64,000 bases of DNA from Valencia hispanica (GCA_963556495.2 OY747700.1:1372501-1436500); one strand, 5' to 3'. Shown: positions 11,090-22,472, counted from the first letter of the stretch. Numbers and translations: made by a program. Notes: generated from the letters alone by a model not told the origin.

Positions 11090-11430
11090 GGCCCTTAGGA
11101 AGTTCATGTTTCTATTAGCTCCAGACTCGACTACTGTAATGCTCTCTCTGTGGGGGTCTCCCAGTCCAACGTGAAGCCGTCAGTCTTTTAACAAACACCT
11201 CCCGACCTGCGTTACCCCCGTTTTATATTCTCTATACTGGCTTTCTGATTGTTTCTCCCCTTTTCATCTGAGCTTCTTAGCGCTGATGAGGGAGGCAGGT
11301 CCAAGAACAAAGCAGATGTTCCAAGAACTTAGATACTGGTGTGACCAACGCTTTGGAATATCGGGTCGTTGTAAAAGCAAATTAAAGATGCATTTGTTTC
11401 AATATTTTTTTAGCACATTCCTTTCAAACG
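11090..11430 (+). mobile_element. Second, more diverged LINE C-terminal remnant
   Basis: Frame-shifted residues ISSRLDYCNALSVGVSQSNV near 11115-11175 and CKSKLKMHLFQYFF near 11370-11410 match the C-terminal end of an L2-related LINE. The middle is too decayed to align by eye. Confidence 0.6.
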
Positions 11431-11487
11431 TTTTGTTTTCTTTGATATTTTTAAGACATATACAGATATTTTTAATAGTCTGAGCCT

Positions 11488-12785
11488 TTACACATTTTTG
11501 CCTGTTCCGTGGGTTCTCATGTGCATGTTCAGATTTCCCTTTCGGTTAAATTTTTGCCCACAAACGTCACAACTGAAGGGTCTATATCCTGTATGGATTT
11601 TAATGTGACTATTTAAATTTGACTTTTGATTAAATCTTAGCCCACAAAAATCACAAGCATAGGGTTTATCTCCTGTATGGATTCTGACATGCGTCATTAA
11701 AATGGCCTTCTGGTTAAATCTTTGTCCACAAACATCGCAGCTAAAAGGTTTTTCTCCTGTGTGGATAATCGTGTGTCTGTTTAAAGCGGACTTGTGGGTA
11801 AATCTTTGTCCACAAAGGTCACAACTGAAAGGTTTCTCATCGGCGTGGCTACCCATGTGTCGGTCTAAATGCGCCTTTCGACTAAATCTTTGTCTACAGA
11901 CTTCACAAGCAAATGGTTTCTCCCCTGAGTGGATTTTGATGTGTCGGTCTAAATAGGCCTTTTCATGAAATCTTTGTCCACAAACATCACACCCAAAAGG
12001 TTTCTCCCCTGTGTGAATTTTCACGTGTCTGTTTAAATGGGATTTCCTGTTGAACGTTTGTCCACAGATTTCACAGCCGAACGGTTTCTCCCCGGTATGG
12101 ATTTTCATGTGTCTGCTTAAATGTGTTCTTTGGCTGAAGGTTTGTCTGCAGACGTCACAAACAAATGCTTTTTCTACCGAGTGGATTTTGGTGTGTTGGT
12201 ATAAATGGGTCTTTTCATGAAATCTTTGTCCACAAACCTCACAAGCCAACGGTTTCTCTCCGCTGTGGACTTTCATGTGAACCTTCAGATGATCTTTCTT
12301 GGTAAAACTTTTACCACAGTCAACACAGTGAAAACATTGAAAGTCCATGTTTGTATTGTGTCTGAAGCCCTTCCAGTCATTCTCATTGTCTTCAGCTTCA
12401 GACCCAGAGTCAGGATGGTCCACCGCATCATCTCCACTGACCTCAGTGTCTGAGGAGTTAGAAGTGTCTCCATGAGCGTTCAGATCTGGCTTCATGGTGG
12501 ACTCTGCTCCTCCATAGTCCTCTTCATCAAGTTCTGCTTTCACCTGCTCAGCAGAGCTGCTGGTAGGAAGTTCTCCATCCTCTGTTTGGTGATGATGAAG
12601 CTGAGAGAACAGAGGTTTCTCTTCATCATCTTCATTCTTTATGAGAACAGCAATGACTGGAAACCTGGAGGCATCATCGTCCTCCTCTTCCTCCTTTATG
12701 TGCAGAGGTTCTGGGTGGTTCTGGACCAAATCAGGATCCGGTTCTTCAGGAGGCTCTTCTTTAACCAGCAGCATCTGCTGAACCT
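11488..12785 (-). CDS. C2H2 zinc-finger protein, terminal exon (10 fingers)
   Basis: On the minus strand an acceptor (TTTCTCCAG, AG at 12787-12786) opens an exon of 1298 bp, beginning in phase 1 and ending at a stop at 11488. It encodes an acidic N-terminal region (VQQMLLVKEEPPEEPDP, PLHIKEEEED, EEDYGGAE, then Asp/Ser-rich) typical of fish zinc-finger proteins. Ten consecutive C2H2 fingers of CX2CX12HX3H form follow, from CVDCGKSF to CDVCGQKF, with TGEKP-type linkers. All ten keep both Cys and both His; the protein ends GTGKNV. It is probably a nuclear DNA-binding regulator. The open frame continues upstream into the intron to an ATG at 12897, but the VQQ acceptor is the family-typical exon start. 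A candidate first exon is at 22473-22575. The exon is intact. Confidence 0.88.
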
Positions 12786-12899
12786 CTGGAGAAACACAGA
12801 AACATATTATGTGCATAATAAAAGACTGAAACCTAAAGAAAACCAGAATTAAAGGGAGGAAATTATCATTTCTATGGAAATGATTATTTTCCTCCATCT

Positions 12900-13530
12900 A
12901 AAACATCTTTAACTCACAAAAAAAAAAACAGGAAATGTGGAGCATCTGACATAAACAGGAAGTCTGTTTATGCTGGTAAGAATGATTCATTTATGATACT
13001 TTTTAAACAATTACTTGAAAAAAACATGAAATATTTTGGTCCACTACTTTGTGTCAGTCCATCCCACAAACCTTCATGAAACACGCCATGGTTTGTGATC
13101 GTTTGAGATAAAATGTAGAACATATCCTTTTGTGAGGAACTTCATTCTTTAATTAACTGATGATTGTTTTGTGAACTTTAAGGTAAGGTGTCCAAGTTTC
13201 ATTTATTTATTAGTGATATTGTAGGTTCATATATTGTGTGACTGTGTGGGGAGGGTGGAAGATGTTACCCGTGCAAAAATGTAATAATGTTTGAGTATAC
13301 GAAACACAAATATTGAATGAAAGTAACCATCCACATAAAGGTATTACATTTTCTACAAGCCTTTGTCTAACTGATTTGAACCAGTCAACCGACAGATTGG
13401 GGAATAAAAAATTCTATGAAAGAGCCAAATAAGCCAAAGATTGTAATGGTTGGTGATGGTGCAGTAAATCAGATATTCACTACTTTGATTATTCAATAGC
13501 TATCTCATATGGACAGGGAACAGGCATTAT
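12900..13530. other. Zinc-finger gene intron, no feature seen
   Basis: AT-rich sequence between the zinc-finger exon and the Harbinger element at 13537. No repeat, exon or motif recognised. Confidence 0.35.
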
Positions 13531-13536
13531 TTCTAA

Positions 13537-14200
13537 AGCCGCGTTCAGACCGGTCAGCGCGTCCAGGCGTCAAATCGCTCAAACGGACGAAAGTCAACGC
13601 TTTAAAATTAAAACCCAGCTGCTTGCACACTTGTGGTCTGCGTTGGCGCGTCGGGGCATCAGCGCTAGCGTTAGCTAGCGTAGCGTTAGCTAACATAACA
13701 AGAAAGTTAAAAGAAAAAATATTTTTTTCTATGTTTAACTGCTTACCTGGCACTCCAATATCCTCCGATATCTTCCTCCAAATCAGATCCGATCTCTTCC
13801 TGTCTTTGTAAAAAGACGAAGACGGGTCATACAGTTCACGGACATTACATACAGCGACGATCAGTTTGTCCTCCATCTTGAATAAAAAATTTGCCGATTC
13901 ACCCATGGAAGGAGTTACTACGTCAGTACAACGAGTCGCTCTGATCGGTTGACGCCGCGCGTCTGCTGCCCGAAAGTTCAATTTTCCCAACTTGACGCAG
14001 CAGACGCCCCGACGGACCGTCGGCGCAGCTGGCATCAGCGCGTCCACGCGGCCGATGCCAGCTGCGCCGATGCCAGCTGCGCCGACGCGCGCGACTTGCT
14101 GCTTGGCAGTTTGGCGCCCACTAGATGCGTAGATACCATAGACTTGCATGTAATCTAGCTGCCCTGCTGCCTGGACGCGCTGACCGGTGTGAACGCGCCT
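13537..14200 (-). mobile_element. Non-autonomous Harbinger element with long TIRs and TAA target duplication
   Basis: Left end AGCCGCGTTCAGACCGGTCA and right end (reverse complement) AGGCGCGTTCACACCGGTCA continue together for about 30 bp (CGCGTCCAGGC). TAA lies at 13534-13536 and 14201-14203, the 3-bp duplication expected for PIF/Harbinger. The 664-bp element is GC-rich with GCCAGCTGCGCCGAT direct repeats near 14055 and retains one MADF exon on the minus strand. No transposase is present. Confidence 0.8.
13747..13876 (-). CDS. MADF first exon inside the Harbinger element
   Basis: Minus-strand ATG at 13876 opens MEDKLIVAVCNVRELYDP, then YKDRKRSDLIWRKISEDIGV, and the exon ends CCAG followed by the donor GTAAGC. 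This is the first half of a MADF (Myb/SANT-like) DNA-binding domain, normally completed by downstream exons that this element lacks. The exon is uninterrupted: 130 nt, 43 codons plus one base, so its donor is phase 1. That is the phase required by the zinc-finger exon acceptor at 12785, 961 nt downstream on the same strand. Whether the exon is transcribed is unknown. Confidence 0.65.
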
Positions 14201-14289
14201 TAAGACTAATTTATTCCCAGAAAAAGCCTGGCCTCCCTATGGTAAAAAAAACAAAAACAGTGGGATCCCTGTGCTAAGTAACAGAAACA

Positions 14290-14880
14290 TCATAACTAAT
14301 AAGGCAAAAAACAGCAGTCTAGAATAAAACTGAAATTTGTTTCCTGTCAAGTATAACTTCCAAGGGAATAAATATCAGCCACTAAATCACCTTAAGTGGT
14401 TTTTATTTAACATCAGATCTTCGTCAAGAAAGACATTTTTAATCAATTACTTCTTAACTGAGCATAATCTTGATGTTATGTTTCTAACAGAAACATGGCT
14501 GGATGAGAATAACGAGAAACCTACTAATAAAGCCAAACACATTTTGTAAGTGAGAGAATAAAACTTTTTTTTGGGAGGGCAGGGGGGCTCACCATATTTC
14601 ATGAATCACAAAATTATAAAAACATATTCCTGGGCAACTTTGGCTCTGTTGAATATCTGGTCGTCCAGGAAGAGAGCCATATTCGTATTAAACCTGACCA
14701 AAGTGATTACAAAACACTTTGGCAAGGTTAGCTCAGATGAAACCTTTAATCAAGTTTACTCTTCCATCTCAACGTTACTCTGTAACTAAGTACATGAGTT
14801 TGTAGATGACTTCTGCTCTACAATTTCAGACATCATCGATCCATTGCGCCCATTAACTCTTTAGCCGCCAGTGTTTTTTC
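14290..14880 (+). mobile_element. LINE endonuclease-region remnant
   Basis: Frame FLFNIRSSSRKTFLINYFL then LDVMFLTETWLDENN is the N-terminal part of an AP-type LINE endonuclease. Further right, DETFNQVYSSISTLLCN and VDDFCSTISDIIDPLRPL resemble the inter-domain part of an L2-like LINE. It is broken by stops and directly abuts the next LINE. Confidence 0.6.
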
Positions 14881-15014
14881 CAGTATAATCTTAAATTTTG
14901 ATATCACTATTTCAAAAGCTTATAACCTAAATATGGTTAGAGATAAAGGCATATTGTAAATTAGAAAAATATTCAGTCCATAAGCCATTACAAGGACTCA
15001 GCCAGAGTACCAGG

Positions 15015-17745
15015 AATGCAGTGTTATGTGTTTTACTGAGACGTGGCTGCTGGATCATATCCCCGACTCCAACGTCTCTCTGCCAGGCTTCCTAACTGTA
15101 TGAGCAAACAGAGATCTGAAAACGAACAGGAAAAGAAAAGGATGTGGAGTAGCATTGCTTGTCAACAGGACATGTTACTGTGAAGTGTCGTCTCTGCAGC
15201 CCAGATGTCGAACTCTTGGCAGTAAGTTTTCATCCATATTATTTACCAAGAGAGTTCACCAGTGTTATTTTGGCAGTTGTTTACATTTCACCTTTAGCCG
15301 TTGCCGACAATGCATGTGATGTCATCAGTTCCGTTGTTACTAAGCTACAGACCCAGCACTCCAATGCATTTGTGGCAATATCTTGTGATTTTAATCATGC
15401 CTTGCTCTCTACTACACTTCCAACATTTCAACAGTTTGTCAGCTGCTCTACAAGAGAAAACAGTACCTTGGATTTGTTTTATACAAATGTAAAGAATGCA
15501 TATATGTCCAAACCAAGACCTCCTCTGGGACAATCAGATCACAATCTTGTTTTTCTCTGTTGAGAATACAAACCACTTGCTCAGGGGCAACCTGTTACAA
15601 AGAAAACTCTGAGAAAATGGTCACAGGAAGCTGAAGAAGCCCTGTAGGGTTGTTTTGCAACCACAGACTGGATGACTCTTTGCCAAGCACATGGAGAGGA
15701 CATCAATGCCATGACTGAGTGTGTGACTGACTATATAAACTTCTGTATGGACAACATCATCCCCACCAGAACAGTGAGATGCTTCCCTAATAACAAACCC
15801 TGGATCACCAGTGACATGAAGGAACTGCTAAACAAGAAAAAAAGAGCTTTCAGGGAGGGAGACGGGGAATTACTGAGGAGTATACAGAAGCAACTTAAGG
15901 TCAAGATCAGAGACAGCAAGGAGGCATACAGGAAGAAGCTGGAGAAGAAACTAAAGAGGAACAATATCCGAGATGTCTGGTCAGGAATGAGAAAGATCAC
16001 AGGCTTTAAGGACAGGAAGGATTAGATAGATGAAAGTCTGGACAGAGCCAATGAACTGAACACATTCTTCAACAGGTTCAGTTCAGGAACTAGCTCAGCA
16101 TCCTCCTCTCCTGTTCCCAGCCAAACAGACATCCCACTCTCCTCTGATCAACAGCTTTCCTGTTACACCTCGGATGTTTTATCCTTCACCTCAGTCATGG
16201 ACTCTTCTGATTCCACAAGTTTGCCTTCAACCAAGTCAGGATATGCTACTACCCCTTTGCCCCCCCCCCTCCCACTTGTCTGTCTCCAAAAGTCAGGTGA
16301 AGAGGCAGCTGGAGAAACTGAACTGGAACAAGGCTGCAGGTCCAGATGGTGTCAGCCCCAGAGTCCTGAAGGCCAGTGCAGAGCAGCTCTGTGGGATTCT
16401 GCAGCACCTCTTCAACCTTAGCCTGACTCAGGAGAAGGTTCCAATGTTGTGGAAGACATCCTGCCTTGTTCCAGTACCAAAAAGAACTCACCCATCAGTC
16501 ATCAATGACTATAGACATGTTGCTGTGACATCCCACATCATGAAGGTCCTGGAGAGACTCCTGTTGGCACCACTGAGAAAACAAACAAAAACATATCAGG
16601 ACCCACTGCAGTTTGCTTATCGCTGTGGAGTTTGAGTTGAAGATGCCATCATCCACCTACTTCAACCAACCCACTGTCATCTGGACAAAGCAAGCAGTAC
16701 TGTGAGGATCATGTTCTTTGATTTCTCCCGGCATTTAACAATTCAGCCTGATTTGCTTCATCAGAAACTCCTGAAGACACAGGTGGAGCCCTCAACAATC
16801 GCCTGGATCAATGACTACCTGACCAACAGACCACAATTTGTGAGACTGAAGAATTGTGTGTCAAACCAGGTGGTCAGCAGCACAGGAGCACCACAGGGGA
16901 CCGTACTCTAACCATTCCTTTTCACTCTGTACACCTCAGACTTCCAGTACAAATCAGAGACATGTCATCTGGAGAAATACTCAGATGACTCTGCAATTGT
17001 CGGGTGTATCAGAGATGGACAAGAAGCTGAATACAGAGAGCTGGTGGACCGCTTTGTGACATGGTGTGGAAACAATCGTCTCACCTTGAATGTGAACAAA
17101 ACAAAGGAGATGATTGTAGATTTCAGAAGAAACAGGGATAAGTCAAACACTGTTTCCATCATGGGAGAAGAAGTGGAGGTGGTTGAGGAGTATAAATATC
17201 TCGGAGTTCACCTGGACAACAGACTGGACTGGAGACTGAACAGTGAAGCCGTCTATAAGAAGGGACAGAGCAGACTGGACTTCTGGAGGAAGCTTAGGTC
17301 CTTTAAGGTTTGCAGCAAGATGCTGCAGATCTTCTACAAGTCTGTTGTAGAGAGTGGAATCTCTTCATCATCTGTTGGGGCAGCAGCATCAGAGCCAGGG
17401 ATTTAAAAAGGCTAAACAACCTGATAAAGAAGGTTCTGGTTCTGTTCTGGGGACGACTGTGGAACATTTGGAGATGATGATGCAAAGAAGGATTCTTCAT
17501 AAAATCATAAAGATTATGTACAACCCTGAGCATCCTCTTCATGAGACTGTCATACAACAACAGACCGTCTTCAGTCGGAGGCTTCTTCAGTTTCGCTGCA
17601 ATACAGACCGCTACAGGAAATCCTTCCTGCCCACAGCCATCATCATCAACAACAACTCCTTAAAGAATTAATTATATGAGCTATACCAACACTTTATTTC
17701 CCTCTGGGATCAATAAAGTATTTTTGAATTGAATTGAATTAAAGA
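15015..17745 (+). mobile_element. Rex1/Babar-type (CR1/jockey-like) LINE, nearly full-length pol, inactivated
   Basis: Endonuclease remnants (FTETWLLDHIPDSNVSLPG, GDFNHA-like CDFNHALLSTTLP, GQSDHNLVFL), a linker (FPNNKPWITSDMKELLNKKK) and RT follow in order. RT motifs include NKAAGPDGVSPRVLK, SCLVPVPK, MFFDFS, STGAPQGTVL, YSDDSAIVG and NKTKEMIVDF; the C-terminus has RYRKSFLPTAI. Stops lie at 15561, 15645, 16023, 16636 and 16912, mostly explicable as single transitions. A frameshift sits at the poly-C tract near 16262 and another near 17360-17390. The 3' end is ATCAATAAAGTATTTTTG plus GAATT repeats. Another 3' end of this family is at 26430. Confidence 0.82.
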
Positions 17746-17858
17746 GTTAAAGTGAAGGTCGTGTCTGGTAGGAAGAAATCTCCATGGAGAAATGCTTAAC
17801 TGTTAAGTGAAATAAGGAGGTGTAAAAAAGCTGAAAGGAGGTGACGAAAGACTGGACT

Positions 17859-17898
17859 CCAGGTTCACTGTGACATGTTGATGTCACAGTGAACCTGG
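17859..17898. other. Perfect 18-bp stem-loop
   Basis: CCAGGTTCACTGTGACAT, loop GTTG, then the exact reverse complement. It lies in the presumed zinc-finger intron and is not explained by the flanking LINE. Confidence 0.85.
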
Positions 17899-17899
17899 T

Positions 17900-18800
17900 T
17901 ATCTGATATAAGTGCTGTAACTGCAAAGCTGCTGATTGGTAAGCTGTATTGCGTCATTTCCTGTTGCACTCCTTGGAGCTGTTTGGTGTTCAGACTCTCT
18001 TGAATTGATCTAGTTTTCTCTGTGCTGAGGCCTTTTTAAGTCATTTTAACACAAGCACACTAAAAAACATTTTCTGTTGGTGTACTTTATGTTTAAGGAA
18101 CTTTTTCTGCTTCACATGGTTTTTCTTGCTGTCACGTTACATGTCACGGCACCGTCACGCGTCTTGTCGATAGGAGCCAGCTGCGTTTTGAAATCTGTGA
18201 CGTATATTGACGGCTATTTCCCTCCTGTCCAGTAGTTGGCGCTATGTACCACAAAGAGTTGTTATCCATCTTACTTAGAGCCTGAACTCTGAACACAACA
18301 AGATTGAAAGAAGAAGAGGAGAAGAATAAAACGCCTTTATAGACAGTGAAATCCTGATTCTAAAGTAAGTATGGTGGTTTCCTAATGAGTGAATGTTTAA
18401 AATCACTTTTGTGGTCAGATATGAGATCGTTTTTCTATGGGTATTAAGTTAACGTTCCATCTCGTCATGTCTACAGATGACAAGCTGCTCCACATTAACG
18501 TCTACATTTAATTCGGGTTGCCGCGCCCGCGTATATTTACATGTTTCGTCAATGATTTAGAGGAATTAACCGTTTAACAGCTAAGCCTCAAAATGTCCGC
18601 CTGCCATTTTTTTCTGTTTTTAACTATAAAATGGGCTGAACATGTCATATGAGGAAATGCTTTGGCTTCTTTTTTCCAGAACACTTAGAAATTTCAATAT
18701 ATGGCATTATTATTCAATATACTATATACTAAACCAGTGTAAAAACAGTTTGAAACGAAGAAAAACTGAAAATTGAAATTAGATTTGAGAGTTTTAGTGA
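17900..18800. other. Non-coding sequence, possible exon-like segment at about 18290-18365
   Basis: Mostly AT-rich and unassigned. The segment with GAAGAAGAGGAGAAG followed by TCTAAAGTAAGTATG resembles a short plus-strand 5' exon with a good donor, and CCAGTAGTTGGCGCTATG at 18229 is CTCF-like. No downstream coding exon was identified, so a gene is not claimed. Confidence 0.25.
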
Positions 18801-18939
18801 TAAGAAAACGCTGCAGATGAACATGAAGTACAGATTTTTCATCATGAATGAACAATTTCAACAATATAGAACATATTTACATTTTTTTTCTCTTTCACTT
18901 GTGAAAAAAAACAGGCCAATAATGAAAACTCTGCACCGA

Positions 18940-20321
18940 CATTTTTCCCCTCCCTGCATTTCTCCTCATACTTCCGTTCCTGATGGTTCAGCCAGGAACA
19001 GTTCCTGTCTACCTGTAGGCACAGATCCACATCACAGCTCTCACACTTGGACTCTGATCATGAAGTACCTCAACCGCCTCCCAAAGATCAGCAACTTTTG
19101 GCGTTCTGGAACAATTTTCCATGAAGAACTGCCACCATCATGCCCCAAGATCGGTTCATGGTCATTCTGAGCAACATTTGGATGAGTGACCCAGAGAAAG
19201 ATCAAGAAAATGAAGACAAAAAGGGCACAGAAGATTATGACCACCTCCACCGGGTCAGACCTCTGATAGAAATGATTGGCACAAGGTGGAGGGTCTTCAC
19301 CTTGCAGTGGATGAAAGAATGGTGGCAACCAAGGCCAGGCTGGGTATCAAACAGTGCATGAAAGCCAAACCAACAAAGTGGGGCCTGAAGTTATTTGTGT
19401 TTTTTTGCTCTGCCTCAGTTTTCCACCTGGGATGATGTGATGAACAGCTTTGGTCCCTCGCAGCATCATCAGAACCTCCTGCATCCTTTCAGCCTCTTCC
19501 AGTAGGCACCAAAGATCCTCCTCTTCCTCTCCCAGTTCTTCCACAGGAAACCAGCTGCTCCTCATCACAACAGACTCTAAAAGTAGTGCAAAAATAAAGA
19601 AATAAAAATGCAGCTGGTCTCAAACCCACACTATATACAGAAAAGGAATGGTAAGCTATGCAGACATACATGCTGAGTGGTAAACTAGACTAAAAGTGAC
19701 ATCTGTCTAGTGCACAAAAGCTCAAATTTACGCATAAAAAGTACAAATGTACGTACATTGTACAAACTTACAGACTTGGTACACTGTTCTAAAATAAAAT
19801 CTACACATAATGAGCATCAAGGCATCCAATTATGTGTGCAAAGTAAAAAAACACATTTTCTACAAACTAGCAAGCTTCATTGATCCAGAAAGTCAGATCA
19901 AAACATATGATTCAATCGGTCAAACTTTACCTTTTTTTCCACAAGAAGTCGCTGCATCAGCTTCTCCTTCAAACTCAAAACCATCCAGGACTGTCTGTGG
20001 TGGTTTTATAATCCGGAAATATTCGTTTTTGAGACATAATCTCCTGCGCTCCGATCTGTTTCTCTTCTCTGTCGCTCATTTTCTTCTCACTCCGCGCTGT
20101 TCGCGTGTGCGAGAGGGGGGGACAAAGATGCATATTCGCAGGCTTCCTGCAACCTCGGGAGGCAAATTACCGTAATAACACTATGCAGACTTGAAAGCGC
20201 AAAGTGTCTTCTTTCTAAATCTGTTTCAGTTTTTCCGATAGCACAAACCGTTGCAGAGTTATGGTAATGCAAAGTGCGCAAGCAAAAAAGTGTCGGCGAC
20301 GACACGTTCGGTGTTAAAGGG
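18940..20321. mobile_element. piggyBac element with internal inversion
   Basis: The right end is a piggyBac terminus: read on minus from 20321 it is CCCTTTAACACCGAACGTG followed by a GTGTCG/CGACAC hairpin, next to TTAA at 20322-20325. Minus-strand coding begins at ATG 20079 (MSDREEKQIGAQEIM), with one frameshift, and an exon end FEGEADAATSCGKK at donor 19931. A second exon starts at 19576 (CDEEQLVSC, SCSSHHPRWKTEAEQ). Near 19405 the orientation flips: 19140-19405 on the plus strand encodes MPQDRFMVILSNIW, VRPLIEMIGT and AVDERMVATKARLGIKQCM with KPTKWGLKLFV, the transposase core around the first catalytic Asp. The left terminus was not found. It is inactive. Confidence 0.72.
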
Positions 20322-20387
20322 TTAAGCTATCAGCCAATCAGCTAGCTAGCTGTTTCATGCTCTGTCAGAATTAAATGTAACAAGAAG

Positions 20388-20436
20388 ATGATATTAAATC
20401 CTCACTTCCAGGCTGGAAGTGAGGATTTAATATCAT
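20388..20436. other. Perfect 23-bp stem-loop
   Basis: Left arm ATGATATTAAATCCTCACTT plus CCA, loop GGC, then its exact reverse complement. It lies about 60 bp outside the piggyBac terminus. Confidence 0.85.
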
Positions 20437-20509
20437 TGTGTGATTGTAAAAAAAAAAAAAAGAAAAGTTATTTTTTGTATGCGTGTCTTGAGTAATAGGC
20501 ATGTAGATA

Positions 20510-20548
20510 TGTGTGTGTGTATATATAAAGATTAGATATAGACATAAA

Positions 20549-20581
<33 letters not shown>

Positions 20582-20597
20582 AGGCAGGCAGGCAGGC
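20510..20597. repeat. TG/TA microsatellites and (GGCA)n
   Basis: Short TGTGTATATA runs, a TA tract, and four GGCA units. Confidence 0.9.
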
Positions 20598-20599
20598 AA

Positions 20600-20820
20600 G
20601 GGGTAGGATGTAAAGTCTTTTATTTCGTCCTACTTCTTTTCGAGTATGACATTGAATGCATTTGGCATTCATGTTTATTAATTTTCATCTATTTCTTTTG
20701 TTTGTTTTGTTTACAAAGGTACATTTATTACTTAGTGATTATTATTATTATTATTTTTATTGGTTTATTGTTTTATTTTTTGTGCTTGTGTTCGAAATAA
20801 AGAAAATCAATCAAATAAGT
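20600..20820 (+). mobile_element. Possible LINE 3' tail
   Basis: T-rich sequence ending TTCGAAATAAAGAAAATCAA resembles the 3' end of a fish non-LTR retrotransposon. No coding part is attached, so the assignment is weak. Confidence 0.35.
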
Positions 20821-21273
20821 GAGAGGAGTAACAAGACTGGCTTTGGCTTATTTTTTTTCATAGGGTCAGATAAAAATGAAAATACTGGGGAAAAGATTTA
20901 TGACTTGTTTGTCAAAAGAATCAAGTCAGGAAAAGATCAGACCGACAGAAATAAGCTCCCATGCTGGGACTACTCAGGAAAGTGAATATGGAGCAGAACC
21001 CAACCCATCATCACCAGGTCAGAGCATCTACAGGAGTAGTTCAGTCATTTTAAGTTAAGTTTTAGATAGTTGCACTTTTGCCAAGAACGATATCATGGTG
21101 TTGAAATTAAGACTTAGTTTTGTTGATTAACGGGACTATGGGACGATTTAGGGGGGAGAAAAAAAATGTGCATGGCAGCACCTGTGTCCAACTGGACTCC
21201 TATCAGTCTGACCAGCTCTTATCCATGCTGTACCTTCCTATGTGATTTCTTGCTTGTGGTGTTCTCTCAAATC

Positions 21274-21309
21274 TAAGTCACTTTGGATAAAAGCGTCTGC
21301 TAAATGACA
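21274..21309 (+). mobile_element. Conserved SINE/LINE 3' tail
   Basis: AAGTCACTTTGGATAAAAGC followed by GTCTGCTAAATGAC is the conserved 3' tail shared by many fish SINEs and L2-like LINEs. The upstream body is too decayed to classify. Confidence 0.7.
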
Positions 21310-21621
21310 GTAGTAGTAGCAGTAGATATTTTGATAGGTTGGTTACTGGCAATGTATGTTTTTTTAACAGGGATTGCATTTTTACTTTGATTACATTAAT
21401 ATTTATTTATACAATGCAGTGCCATCGAGGGAGGACACAGAGACCTCTGCTTCTGGCTAGGATGAAGGTGAGCCAGAGCCCACCATATCCAGCTCTGCCT
21501 TTGCTCTCCCAAGAGCACCCAGTGGTAGGTCTACTTACCTGAAAAGCTGCTAGTTAGCTGCAGTTATCGTCTAATAATCTTCTGGACCCTTAACTTCAAT
21601 GGCCATTTTATTTGTATTCCA

Positions 21622-21810
21622 GATATTTCAAGATCAAAAGAAAAGGGTCCTGTTCAGTCGTGTCTGACAAAATTCCCCACAACACAGCATGGAACAAGGA
21701 AGAGGTCATTCAACAGCTCCTGGAGACAATTCTTGGTTTGAATACTCTTCCTACTGCTTCGTCTGTAGACATTTTTCACTGCCTAATGCACCAGACTGCC
21801 TTTGCATCAC
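21622..21810 (+). pseudogene. hAT transposase TTF-type zinc-finger fragment
   Basis: After an acceptor-like TATTCCAG the sequence reads DISRSKEKGPVQSCLTKFP, TQHGTRKRSFNSSW and, after a frameshift near 21730, WFEYSSYCFVCRHFSLPNA. The order matches TTF-type hAT transposases (QPxLxxFP..KRSFxxxW..WLEYS..CFxCRHF). No catalytic domain follows before 22380. Confidence 0.65.
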
Positions 21811-22029
21811 AGTCAGTCAATTATAATTTGTTTTCTGTCAGTGTGAGTTTTATTCCTCTCAGATAAACTCCAAATTACTTTCACAAATCTCATCTTCTGT
21901 GTGCTTATTGTGTACTTAAATATATTTCAACATTCAGAAACTCTGATTGCAATTGATTGTTCGATAAACACATTTATTGTCATAGTCTATGGACCCCTGA
22001 AATAACCTTGGCCACCCCAAGTATAAAAG

Positions 22030-22130
22030 TCTATACCACACTATGCGTAACATTGTTCCTATGTATGAAATATGCACAGATCTTAGCGTAACCACGGTTG
22101 ATAAAAGAAGGAACTGGACTGAAATATTCT
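22030..22130. mobile_element. Harbinger-like MITE fragment
   Basis: ACTATGCGTAACATTGTTCC and the neighbouring GATAAAAGAAGGAACTGG match the element at about 46435-46505 (TATGCGTAACATTGTTCC, GATAAACGAGGGACCTGG). Confidence 0.5.
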
Positions 22131-22472
22131 CCACTAGACTGATCTCCTTTTAAACAGTTTGTGAAACTAATAATAATAAAAACATAAATTATAACCATAT
22201 ATTAACTCAGTTTTATCAGTCCTCCTGTACCTCACTTGATTCAACATGGTTCATATGCTAATTAATAGAAGTTAATAGTGTCTTCAAACATTAAAGTTCA
22301 CAGGTGGATCTTTTACAGCAGCACATGTGACACAAACTATCAGTGATAATAAACTTTAACCACATTGCTAATGTGCGGCGGCCATATTGGATAAACTCCT
22401 ACTTCTGCATCATAAAGGCTCTAAAGCCAGCAGCTCCCTGGAAGCTGAGATGAAGAATATAAATATCCAGAC

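Noticed and set aside
12786..12897. Zinc-finger protein start at Met 12897
   Set aside because: This stretch is the polypyrimidine tract and intron before the VQQ exon; the hydrophobic residues it encodes do not belong to the family.
13505..14149. 214-codon minus frame as one protein
   Set aside because: Only 13876-13747 has MADF similarity; the rest is TIR and intron of the Harbinger element read through.
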